The notes under the pieces were generated by a model. It worked only from the letters and a program-made list of their open reading frames with translations. It did no database searches and had not been told where the DNA came from. From positions 1-54,638 of the forward strand of contig DAIOTP010000007.1 in the NCBI GenBank assembly GCA_036751905.1: a DNA stretch of 54,638 nucleotides, given 5' to 3'. The DNA is from T3Sed10-241 sp036751905 (GTDB taxonomy: Bacteria > Bacteroidota > Bacteroidia > Flavobacteriales_D > Cryomorphaceae). This document shows positions 35,980-43,190 of this stretch, in pieces (the stretch's first letter is position 1; each line of letters begins with the position of its first letter). The translations under genes were made by a program, and so were the position numbers.

Positions 35980-37608
35980 ATGTCCAAAGGAACTTATCTT
36001 ATTCCACTCCCTGAAAACGAACCCGTATTCCAATACGCACCCGGTAGCACCGAGCGCAAGCTGCTGGAAAAGGCCTACGCCAAATTATTCAATGCCGAGC
36101 CTATTGACGTACCCATGATCATTGGAGGCAAGGAAGTACGCACAAGCAGCAAAGTACCCATGCATCCTCCATACGACCATCAACATGTACTCGGACACTT
36201 CAATTATGGAGTTGCCAGCCATGTGGAGTCAGCAATCGATGCTGCTTTGAGCGCTCGAAAAAATTGGTCTTCAATGGCATGGGAACACAGGTCAGCAATT
36301 TTCCTGAAAGCTGCTGATCTTATTTCAGGACCATACCGGTATGAAATGAATGCCGCAACCATGATTGCGCAAAGCAAAAATGCGTATCAGGCTGAAATCG
36401 ATGCTGTATGTGAGCTCATCGACTTTTTAAGGTTCAATGCTTACTTCATGGAGGAGATTTATAACCAACAGCCAATCAGCTCCCCGGGAGTATGGAACCG
36501 CATGGAATATCGCCCCCTTGAGGGTTTTGTATTTTGTATCACTCCTTTTAATTTTACCGCAATAGCCGGCAATTTACCCGCAAGTGCAGCACTTATGGGC
36601 AATGTATGCGTGTGGAAACCTGCTGATTCACAAATTTACTCCACACAGCTCCTCATGCGCATTTTCAAAGAAGCGGGCTTGCCCGATGGCGTAATCAACA
36701 TGGTGACTGTAGATGGACCCGTTGCCGGCGATGTGGTTTTCAAACACCCAGATTTTGCAGGCTTGCACTTTACCGGCAGCACAGGTGTATTCAAGCATTT
36801 ATGGAAAGAAATAGGTGCCAATATTGATGTGTACAAAACCTACCCACGAATTGTAGGTGAAACCGGTGGAAAGGACTTCGTTATGGTACATGCCTCCGCT
36901 GACCCTATTGAAGTAGCCACCGCCATATCACGTGGCGCCTTTGAGTTTCAAGGCCAAAAATGCAGTGCAGCCTCACGTGCCTACATACCTGACAATTTGT
37001 GGCCTGCCGTGAAAAAACGCTTGATCGATGACGTTAAAAGTTTCAAAATGGGGCCTCCTTCCGATTTGGGAAACTTCATCAATGCTGTCATTGACAAGCG
37101 TGCCTTTGATAAAATAGCATCGTACATCGATTTTGTCAAAGAACAAAGTGATGCTGAAATACTTGTAGGTGGAAATTACAATGATCAGGTGGGATACTTC
37201 ATTGAACCTACTGTTGTGCTTACCACCAACCCTAAGTTTCGCACTATGCGAGAAGAAATATTCGGGCCGGTCATAACCATTTACGTGTACCCGTCAGCAG
37301 AATTTGAACAAACCCTTGAACTTGTGGACAGTACTTCCCCGTATGCGCTTACCGGAGCTATATTTAGCAAAGACCGATACGCCATTGAGTTGGCCACCAA
37401 AAGTCTTGAAAATGCAGCAGGCAACTTTTACATCAATGACAAACCTACAGGAGCTGTAGTTGGCCAACAACCCTTTGGAGGTGCCCGCGGCTCTGGCACC
37501 AATGACAAAGCCGGTTCATATTTGAATTTGTTGCGCTGGGTATCCCCAAGAATTATCAAAGAAACATTTGTGCCTGCCAAAAATTACCACTACCCTTTTT
37601 TGGGATAA
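35980..37608 (+). CDS. pruA: L-glutamate gamma-semialdehyde (1-pyrroline-5-carboxylate) dehydrogenase
   Basis: The 542-residue aldehyde dehydrogenase oxidises the product of proline dehydrogenase to glutamate. Family motifs are intact: FNFTAIAGN near 185-195, FTGSTGVF, the general-base glutamate in RIVGETGGKDFV, the catalytic cysteine in FEFQGQKCSAASRAY and the final FGGARGSGTNDKAG. The N-terminus MSKGTYLIPLPENEPV is typical of P5CDH in this phylum. The start at 35980 is supported by the TACCTTTG element. A 7-bp inverted repeat (GAGCTGC, 37611 and 37635) follows the stop but lacks a T run. No putA is adjacent. Confidence 0.96.
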   Translation: MSKGTYLIPLPENEPVFQYAPGSTERKLLEKAYAKLFNAEPIDVPMIIGGKEVRTSSKVPMHPPYDHQHVLGHFNYGVASHVESAIDAALSARKNWSSMAWEHRSAIFLKAADLISGPYRYEMNAATMIAQSKNAYQAEIDAVCELIDFLRFNAYFMEEIYNQQPISSPGVWNRMEYRPLEGFVFCITPFNFTAIAGNLPASAALMGNVCVWKPADSQIYSTQLLMRIFKEAGLPDGVINMVTVDGPVAGDVVFKHPDFAGLHFTGSTGVFKHLWKEIGANIDVYKTYPRIVGETGGKDFVMVHASADPIEVATAISRGAFEFQGQKCSAASRAYIPDNLWPAVKKRLIDDVKSFKMGPPSDLGNFINAVIDKRAFDKIASYIDFVKEQSDAEILVGGNYNDQVGYFIEPTVVLTTNPKFRTMREEIFGPVITIYVYPSAEFEQTLELVDSTSPYALTGAIFSKDRYAIELATKSLENAAGNFYINDKPTGAVVGQQPFGGARGSGTNDKAGSYLNLLRWVSPRIIKETFVPAKNYHYPFLG

Positions 37609-37697
37609 GCGAGCTGCAGCCTTATCGACAAGAGGCAGCTCACAATTAATCGACATCACCCAAAATTGTCACTTGATTGACCGTATTTTTGAAAACC

Positions 37698-37988
37698 ATG
37701 AGCAAATCAATACATCCGCTGCTTCGAAACAGATACGTTCTGGTTCTAATGGGATTTGTACTGTATGTTGGCTTCATTGACACACATGATCTCATAAGTC
37801 AGGTACAACACCGCATTAAACTGCACAGAATAAATCAAGAAGTGATTTATCTAAAAACCAGTATAGAACAAACCAACGCACAGCGATTGGAACTCACCAC
37901 AAACCAAAATTCGCTCGAAAAACATGCCCGGGAGCAATACAGAATGAAGAGGGAAAACGAAGAAGTGTTTGTATTCATATATGAATAA
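37698..37988 (+). CDS. DivIC/FtsB-like cell-division protein
   Basis: A 96-residue bitopic protein with a short cytoplasmic N-terminus, one membrane helix (about 12-28, VLVLMGFVLYVGFI) and a periplasmic coiled coil (about 35-70), ending in REQYRMKRENEEVFVFI. This is the build and closing motif of FtsB/DivIC septum proteins, which link FtsL and FtsQ at the division site. The ATG at 37698 is preferred over an in-frame start at 37677 because it places the basic residues directly before the helix. It is 89 bases past pruA and 50 before the Lon-N gene. Confidence 0.85.
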   Translation: MSKSIHPLLRNRYVLVLMGFVLYVGFIDTHDLISQVQHRIKLHRINQEVIYLKTSIEQTNAQRLELTTNQNSLEKHAREQYRMKRENEEVFVFIYE

Positions 37989-38038
37989 CAGCTGGCGATG
38001 TCTAACAAAACACCGCCTTTGGCTGTTAATTAGACACA

Positions 38039-38638
38039 ATGCAAAAAACCAAAATAGCATTATTTCCACTAGAAATGTTGCTCCTTCCAGGTGAGCTGGC
38101 AGAGTTGCACATCTTTGAAGACCGCTACAAACAGTTACTGGCTGATTGTGAAATACCTGGACAAGCATTTGGTATTCCCTTCGCCAACAAAGGTTATTTG
38201 AGCGGCTATGGCAGTATTGTTGAGATCGTTGGTGTAACGCACCGCTATGACAATGGTACCGCCGATATTGAAATTCGATGTACAGGGATGTTCAAATTGA
38301 ATAATTTTTACTTGCGCATGGGCGATAAGCTTTATCCCGGAGGCGAGATAGAGCCCTTGAATTCAGCGCAACATCCAGAAATAAGCGAAGATTTACTTCG
38401 TGAACTTATAGAATTCGTGAAAGAAGTGATGCCTGAACAATTTGAGCTGCTTTTGGACAGTAGCTTCGGTTTAAATGAAGCTGCTTTGATGCTCGATTTG
38501 ACCCAAAGTGAAAAATTGAAAATAATCACACGGGCAGATCATCAAAAGCGTGAGCAAATTATCAGAAATAAAATGAAACTTCTAAGCGCGCTTCACCACC
38601 AACAAAAAAGCGTACAAAACAATGTTTTTTTAAATTGA
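38039..38638 (+). CDS. Lon N-terminal (substrate-binding) domain protein
   Basis: The 199-residue protein is a stand-alone LON_substr_bdg domain: IALFPLEMLLLPGELAELHIFEDRYKQLL (key residues F-P-L, L-P-G, H-I-F-E-x-R-Y), followed by GSIVEIVGVTHRYDNGTADI and a helical C-terminal half. The ATPase and protease parts of Lon are absent. Stand-alone members are common in bacteria, but their role is unknown; protein-binding is presumed. It follows the DivIC-like gene by 50 bases. Confidence 0.9.
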   Translation: MQKTKIALFPLEMLLLPGELAELHIFEDRYKQLLADCEIPGQAFGIPFANKGYLSGYGSIVEIVGVTHRYDNGTADIEIRCTGMFKLNNFYLRMGDKLYPGGEIEPLNSAQHPEISEDLLRELIEFVKEVMPEQFELLLDSSFGLNEAALMLDLTQSEKLKIITRADHQKREQIIRNKMKLLSALHHQQKSVQNNVFLN

Positions 38639-38694
38639 CCCAACAACTTTGAAAGACTATTGTTAATTTCACATTGTCAAAACAAATACCGGAG

Positions 38695-39426
38695 ATGATT
38701 GGAAAAGTGAACTTGGAAGCTGCATTGAACGAGATAAGGGATGAAAGGATGCTCAATTTAGAGGGCAATGCTCTTCTTCGAGATGTCAATTCCTTATTTG
38801 AGGCAGAGTGGGAGAAAGACAAACGCATAGCGTCCACTCTGGAAAAAGGTGTACTCAATGAAGATTTGCTCAATGGAGCGCACCTTGCAAAGAATAGAAA
38901 GTACAACATCGAAGATATACGTAAGCTTTGTGTAAAATATAGATTGCGATTTCTGTCGACCAAACACTTTAACAACACATTTCCTTTGGAGGCAATGTCA
39001 GCGATCAAAGAAACAGAAAAACAATGTGGTCAAGAGATCAAAGCGTACATGATTGCAGCGCCATCACATATGTTTAAACTGACTGATGCCAATAGTGATC
39101 CCCTACTTTTTGCACCCACTGACGACGGAAAATTTTATTTGATTCATCAATGGGGAGGAGATATGAGCAAGTGGAGAAGAATCCGGAATTGGCCGGCAGA
39201 GCGCCTGAAGAATTTGGTCATCTCCATTTTCGTACTCAGTATTGTACTTAGCGCAGTTCTGCCTACTGCATGGCTGAGTCCCCATGCCAATCATTTTTTC
39301 AACTTCTACCGACTTGCTTTTTTCGTCTGGAATCTGGCTTTCTTTTCTGGAATGGTTTCATACTTTTGGTTTGCTACCAACCAAAAATTTAGTGTAACCG
39401 CCTGGAATTCAAAACATTTCAATTAA
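38695..39426 (+). CDS. Conserved hypothetical membrane protein
   Basis: A 243-residue protein with a hydrophilic N-terminal region (about 1-165) and two C-terminal membrane helices (about 172-190 and 208-230). No catalytic motif is recognised. The soluble part contains KAYMIAAPSHMFKLTDANSDPLLFA (A-P-S-x-x-F-x-L and D-P-L-L-F features) and DGKFYLIHQWGGDMS, which look like a defined fold. The ATG at 38695 is taken as start; an upstream TTG at 38674 is possible. A perfect terminator hairpin follows the stop. Confidence 0.78.
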   Translation: MIGKVNLEAALNEIRDERMLNLEGNALLRDVNSLFEAEWEKDKRIASTLEKGVLNEDLLNGAHLAKNRKYNIEDIRKLCVKYRLRFLSTKHFNNTFPLEAMSAIKETEKQCGQEIKAYMIAAPSHMFKLTDANSDPLLFAPTDDGKFYLIHQWGGDMSKWRRIRNWPAERLKNLVISIFVLSIVLSAVLPTAWLSPHANHFFNFYRLAFFVWNLAFFSGMVSYFWFATNQKFSVTAWNSKHFN

Positions 39427-39442
39427 TACACAAATGCGCTTG

Positions 39443-39474
39443 AACCCTCTCTTGTTAAGAGAGGGTTTCTTTTT
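39443..39474 (+). terminator. Rho-independent terminator
   Basis: An 11-bp perfect stem AACCCTCTCTT / AAGAGAGGGTT with a GTT loop, followed by TCTTTTT. It ends the transcription unit of the hypothetical membrane protein, 17 bases past its stop. Confidence 0.9.
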
Positions 39475-39494
39475 GGATAAATAATTGATCGTGT

Positions 39495-39526
39495 TTTGGA
39501 CTTAAAATGAACTTAGTGTACTTTTG
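39495..39526 (+). promoter_or_regulatory. Full Bacteroidota-type promoter of a small gene
   Basis: TTTG (39495-39498), 20 bases, then TACTTTTG (39519-39526): a complete match to the housekeeping sigma-factor consensus of the phylum. The ATG of a 53-codon ORF lies 26 bases downstream. It follows directly on the upstream terminator, so it must serve a new unit. Confidence 0.8.
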
Positions 39527-39552
39527 TCACTAAGATCATTTAACTGCGCATT

Positions 39553-39714
39553 ATGAAAAAGATGCACCACACCATTGCATACGTGTACGGAATTGTTTTT
39601 CCAGATGCCTCAGGTGATGGGTCTGAATTTAGGTTCAAACTATTTGTTGTCATCATCCTGGGATTGATTTTAAGCTCCGGGGCCTTGTTGCTGGCAAGTG
39701 GTATTTTATCCTAG
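39553..39714 (+). CDS. Small membrane protein, 53 residues
   Basis: The ORF starts with MKKMHHTIAYVYG, has a charged middle (DASGDGSEFRFK) and ends in one hydrophobic helix (about 30-52, LFVVIILGLILSSGALLLA) with almost no tail. It has the strongest promoter in the window directly upstream and lies in a gap between a terminator and an unrelated oxidoreductase gene. Single-span peptides of this type often regulate membrane complexes, but nothing here indicates a partner. No family is recognised. Confidence 0.65.
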   Translation: MKKMHHTIAYVYGIVFPDASGDGSEFRFKLFVVIILGLILSSGALLLASGILS

Positions 39715-39819
39715 AAAAGCACAAGGCATTCTGACCCGATTTCGAGCAGCCTTACAGCCATGACAGGCTTCATGCCTTGATCGGCCTAAACCACTTGGGC
39801 GTACTTCTGTTGTGTAGAT

Positions 39820-41289
39820 ATGAAAGTACTTCTTACAGGTGCCAATGGATACATTGGGATGAGGCTGCTGCCTTTGCTGCTCGATGCTGGCCACGAAGTG
39901 ATATGCACTGTGCGCAATGCAAAGCGATTTTCAATCGATGAAGACGTAACAAATCGAATCCAAGTAATTGAAGTAGATTTTCTCGACCCAAAGTCTATCG
40001 TTAAAATACCACAAGACATTGATGTAGCATATTACCTCATACATGCCATGGCAGGGCAAACGGGTAACTTCAAGCGTCTTGAAGAGCAGATGGCTGAAAA
40101 TTTCGTATCATTTCTGGAAACTACAACTGCGCAACAGCTGATGTACCTCACGGGAATAATTGCGGACGATGCCAATTCAGAACATTTCGAATCAAGATTT
40201 GCCACAGAGCAAATTCTAAAGAGATGCGCCATTCCGCATACTGTGCTCAGGGCAGCAATCATCGTAGGGAGCGGTTCGGCAAGTTTTGAGATCATCAGAG
40301 ATTTGGTAGAAAAGCTGCCTGTAATGGTGGCGCCGCGATGGCTCAAAAGCAGGTGCCAGCCCATTGGAATCAGGGATGTCTTGAGCTACATTATGTTGGC
40401 GACTGGCAACGAACAGATGTACAACAAGGTATACGATATTGGTGGGCCTGATATTTTGAGCTACAAGGAGATGCTGCTCCAATTTGCTGAAGTAAGGGGA
40501 CTAAAACGGTATATCCTTACCCTTCCTTTGCTCAGTCCACGCATTTCATCTTTGTGGTTGTATTTCGTTACCTCTACAAGCGTTCATCTCGCCAGAAACC
40601 TCGTGGACAGCATGAGGTTTGATGTGCTCATGCAAAACAATCATATCGACCTGGTTGCTCCACATAAATGCATGACTTACCGGGAGGCAGTACAGCTCGC
40701 CTTTTTGCGCGTTAGCCAGAACGCGGTGTTAAGCAGTTGGAAAGATTCAGCCGCTTCGAGCAGCGCAGTAGTGAACGACCCTGATGAATACAGTGAAGTT
40801 CCGCGGTATGGCTGTTTTCGCGACAAGCAGATTGCTGATCTAAAAATAAGTCTGCAAGAAGCCAAGGATAACATTTGGCGCATAGGCGGCGATCAAGGAT
40901 ATTATTATGCTACTTACCTGTGGAAACTGCGGGGATACCTTGACAAACTTACCGGTGGCATTGGTTTGCGAAGAGGTCGCCGCAGCCCTACGGAACTTTA
41001 CCCAGGCGATGCACTGGATTTTTGGCGTGTACTCGTCGCAGACAAAGCCTCAGGAAGGTTGCTGCTTTACGCCGAAATGAAATTGCCCGGAGAGGCATGG
41101 TTGGAATTTAAGCTGCAAAAGCGCAACGGCAAAAATGTGATCGTGCAAACTGCTACTTTTCGCCCCAAAGGATTGCTTGGTCGGCTGTACTGGTATGCTG
41201 TATGGCCTTTCCATATTTTTGTTTTTGGGGGCATGGCTGGCAACATTGCGTCTACACGCAGGCAAAGTAATGCTTCGTTAAGGGCTTAA
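39820..41289 (+). CDS. SDR-family NAD(P)-binding protein with DUF2867 domain
   Basis: The 489-residue protein opens with an extended short-chain-dehydrogenase Rossmann fold (LLTGANGYIGMRLLPLLL, G-x-x-G-x-x-G at 7-13) like YbjT/NmrA proteins, including YLIHAM and VLRAAIIVGSGS. From about residue 320 follows a DUF2867 domain (GLRRGRRSPTELYPGDALDFW and ARVLLYAEMKLPGEAWLEF-type sequence). The combination is known from bacterial YbjT-like proteins of unknown substrate. The last four bases overlap the convergent DUF4199 gene. Confidence 0.9.
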   Translation: MKVLLTGANGYIGMRLLPLLLDAGHEVICTVRNAKRFSIDEDVTNRIQVIEVDFLDPKSIVKIPQDIDVAYYLIHAMAGQTGNFKRLEEQMAENFVSFLETTTAQQLMYLTGIIADDANSEHFESRFATEQILKRCAIPHTVLRAAIIVGSGSASFEIIRDLVEKLPVMVAPRWLKSRCQPIGIRDVLSYIMLATGNEQMYNKVYDIGGPDILSYKEMLLQFAEVRGLKRYILTLPLLSPRISSLWLYFVTSTSVHLARNLVDSMRFDVLMQNNHIDLVAPHKCMTYREAVQLAFLRVSQNAVLSSWKDSAASSSAVVNDPDEYSEVPRYGCFRDKQIADLKISLQEAKDNIWRIGGDQGYYYATYLWKLRGYLDKLTGGIGLRRGRRSPTELYPGDALDFWRVLVADKASGRLLLYAEMKLPGEAWLEFKLQKRNGKNVIVQTATFRPKGLLGRLYWYAVWPFHIFVFGGMAGNIASTRRQSNASLRA

Positions 41290-41735
41290 GCTTCGGAGGA
41301 TGCGGGAGGATCAGAATACCGTTTGAAGTATTGCATCAAAGCGAAAGATATAATCAAACCCCCTGTCATTCCCTCTATAAAAATAGCAAAACTCACCTCC
41401 GAAACACTCAAATCCTGGCCCCACATTCTGGCTTTATCCATTACATCCATGAAGGTATTGTCAATGAAGTTGACATAAATTGCCATAAAAATCAAAAAGA
41501 CAAAAACTGCAACCACATTCATTAACATGCCCGATCCAAGGCCTTCAAAATAAGTGGGCCTTGAATCGCTGTGGTGGAACATCTTTTTCAGCAAGAAGTA
41601 AGTGCCAGCGATAACAATGAAGCCGTTAAAAAAGCGCAGATAATAATTGGTTTCTTGACCTATCACCCTCATTGCAATAAAAAAAATAATCAGACCCAAA
41701 GAGGTAAGAAGGGCGTATTTAACGGTTAGATTCAT
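41286..41735 (-). CDS. DUF4199 membrane protein
   Basis: A 149-residue protein with four membrane helices (about 7-22, 34-50, 70-92, 115-135), matching the DUF4199 layout found almost only in Bacteroidota: N-terminal KYALLTSLGLIIFFIAM, then YFEGLGSGMLMNVVAVFVF. The function of the family is unknown. It overlaps the SDR gene by four bases at the 3' end. Confidence 0.85.
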   Translation of the reverse strand: MNLTVKYALLTSLGLIIFFIAMRVIGQETNYYLRFFNGFIVIAGTYFLLKKMFHHSDSRPTYFEGLGSGMLMNVVAVFVFLIFMAIYVNFIDNTFMDVMDKARMWGQDLSVSEVSFAIFIEGMTGGLIISFALMQYFKRYSDPPASSEA

Positions 41736-41858
41736 AGTTATACAATTTATTTACGACACATTTTGATTCAGACTGCAAATTTAAGGTTGGTTCAAAAATT
41801 GCAGCAAAAATGGCCAATGCTGTAAAAATAACGATAAATTGCCAGTTGTAGCGCACAA

Positions 41859-41884
41859 AAAACCCGGAACGATGCCCGGGTTTT
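41859..41884 (-). terminator. Terminator of the rpsF-rpsR-rplI operon
   Basis: A 9-bp stem AAAACCCGG / CCGGGTTTT; on the minus strand it runs into TTTTTTG. It lies 24 bases past the rplI stop. Confidence 0.85.
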
Positions 41885-41907
41885 CTTTTTTAAACTTTTT
41901 TTACGAT

Positions 41908-42354
41908 TTATTCACCAACAACCTCAAAATTGATTGTTTGCACAATATCCTTGTGGAGCACAACATCGGCTTGATAAATTCCAATCTGCTTGATAGGTTC
42001 ATTCTTGATGTTAATGCGTTTGCGATCAATATTAAACCCGTTGGCTTCAAGGGCATCTGCCAGCTGTATCGTATTGACAGAGCCGAAGATTTTTCCGTTT
42101 TCACCTACTTTAGCACCAATTTTCACTGTGAAGTTGGTCAATTTTGTGGCAAGGGCTTGTGCCTCTTCCCTCACTTTACTTTCCTTGTGCGCGCGCTGCT
42201 TGAGGTTTTCAGCGTGTATTTTCTTTTGTGATGCCGTAGCCATAACTGCGAATCCTTGAGGAATCAAAAAGTTACGGGCGTATCCCGGTTTAACGTTTAG
42301 CACGTCATCTTTGTAACCGAGTTTTTCAACGTCTTGCTTGAGAATGATTTCCAT
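41908..42354 (-). CDS. rplI: 50S ribosomal protein L9
   Basis: L9, 148 residues, binds 23S rRNA through its N-terminal domain. The signature GYARNFLIPQGFAVMAT (residues 24-40) is intact, followed by the long connecting helix (KKIHAENLKQRAHKESK) and the C-terminal domain. It is the last gene of rpsF-rpsR-rplI, 9 bases after rpsR, the usual order. Confidence 0.98.
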   Translation of the reverse strand: MEIILKQDVEKLGYKDDVLNVKPGYARNFLIPQGFAVMATASQKKIHAENLKQRAHKESKVREEAQALATKLTNFTVKIGAKVGENGKIFGSVNTIQLADALEANGFNIDRKRINIKNEPIKQIGIYQADVVLHKDIVQTINFEVVGE

Positions 42355-42363
42355 AACACTGTG

Positions 42364-42630
42364 TTATTTTAAAAGGTCACCAACATAAGGAAGTAACGCA
42401 ATGTGTCGGGCTCTTTTGATGGCTTGTGATACCTTGCGCTGGTACTTCATTGAAGTTCCGGTTATACGGCGGGGAAGAATTTTTCCTTGTTCGTTCACCA
42501 GTTTCAGCAAGAAGTTGGGATCTTTATAGTCGATGTACTTGATGCGGTTTTTGCGAAAGCGACAATACTTTGTAGCCTGCGTATCAATTTTGATTGGAGT
42601 GAGATATCTGATCTCTGAATTGTCTGACAT
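42364..42630 (-). CDS. rpsR: 30S ribosomal protein S18
   Basis: S18, 88 residues, binds 16S rRNA next to S6. KYCRFRKNRIKYIDYKDPNFL and PRRITGTSMKYQRKVSQAIKRARHIALLPY are present (key K-x-C-x-F, D-Y-K-D, R-R-x-T-G). The single cysteine remains of the zinc-type pattern. It lies 10 bases downstream of rpsF. Confidence 0.98.
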   Translation of the reverse strand: MSDNSEIRYLTPIKIDTQATKYCRFRKNRIKYIDYKDPNFLLKLVNEQGKILPRRITGTSMKYQRKVSQAIKRARHIALLPYVGDLLK

Positions 42631-42640
42631 AGCTTTGAAT

Positions 42641-42985
42641 TTAAGCGGTTACTTCGCGTTTACGGTTGCGTTTTTTCTCATTGTAAATCACAGCATGCTT
42701 GTCAAGCTTCACTGTGAGAAAGCGAATAACACGCTCATCACGTCGGAATGCGAGCTCGAGGTCGCCTATGACAGTACCTTCAGATTCAAATTCAAACAAG
42801 TGGTAAAATCCTGTGGATTTTTTCTGGATAGGATACGCGAGCTTGCGCAGCCCCCAGTGTTCTTCATGGTGCATTTGGGCACCTGCCTCTTTAAGTAGAG
42901 CGCTGTACTTTTCGACCGCTTCCTTTGCCTGATCTTCAGACAAAACGGGAGTTAGAATGAAAACGGCCTCATAACGATTTGTCAT
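42641..42985 (-). CDS. rpsF: 30S ribosomal protein S6
   Basis: S6, 114 residues, with the YEAVFILTPVLSEDQ N-terminal strand, GLRKLAYPIQKKSTGFYHLFEF centre (key W-G-x-R-x-L-A-Y-P-I) and DERVIRFLTVKLDKHA. It has a basic C-terminal tail. It is first of its operon, divergent from dnaX, with a promoter 44 bases upstream. Confidence 0.98.
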   Translation of the reverse strand: MTNRYEAVFILTPVLSEDQAKEAVEKYSALLKEAGAQMHHEEHWGLRKLAYPIQKKSTGFYHLFEFESEGTVIGDLELAFRRDERVIRFLTVKLDKHAVIYNEKKRNRKREVTA

Positions 42986-43028
42986 AAAACGTACGTTGGG
43001 TTAATTATTGATTTCCAAAAATGGAGCG

Positions 43029-43059
43029 CAAAGATACGAATATACATGGATTGTACAAC
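43029..43059 (-). promoter_or_regulatory. rpsF operon promoter
   Basis: On the minus strand GTTG (43059-43056), 19 bases, then TATCTTTG (43036-43029) fits the Bacteroidota promoter form. The expected transcription start is near 43022, leaving a leader of about 37 bases before the rpsF ATG. Confidence 0.65.
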
Positions 43060-43166
43060 ACATGATTGAACAACATTTGTTTGAGCACAAGCCCCCTACC
43101 GACAATTTTAAGCCACACAGCATTGCATCTCTGAACAAGGTATATTCCCATGCCCATTCAAAAAAC

Positions 43167-43174
43167 TATCTTTG
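43167..43174 (+). promoter_or_regulatory. Candidate -7 element of dnaX
   Basis: TATCTTTG fits TAnnTTTG and ends 16 bases before the ATG at 43191. It supports that start over the upstream in-frame ATG at 43008. No clear -33 element. Confidence 0.45.
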
Positions 43175-43190
43175 TACATCAACTGATGTC

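Noticed and set aside
37611..37641. Hairpin GAGCTGC / GCAGCTC after pruA
   Set aside because: No T tract follows on either strand and the loop is 17 bases, so it is not called a terminator.
43008..43190. Upstream extension of dnaX to an ATG at 43008
   Set aside because: It would cover the divergent rpsF promoter region and adds residues without homology; the TATCTTTG element at 43167 places the start at 43191.
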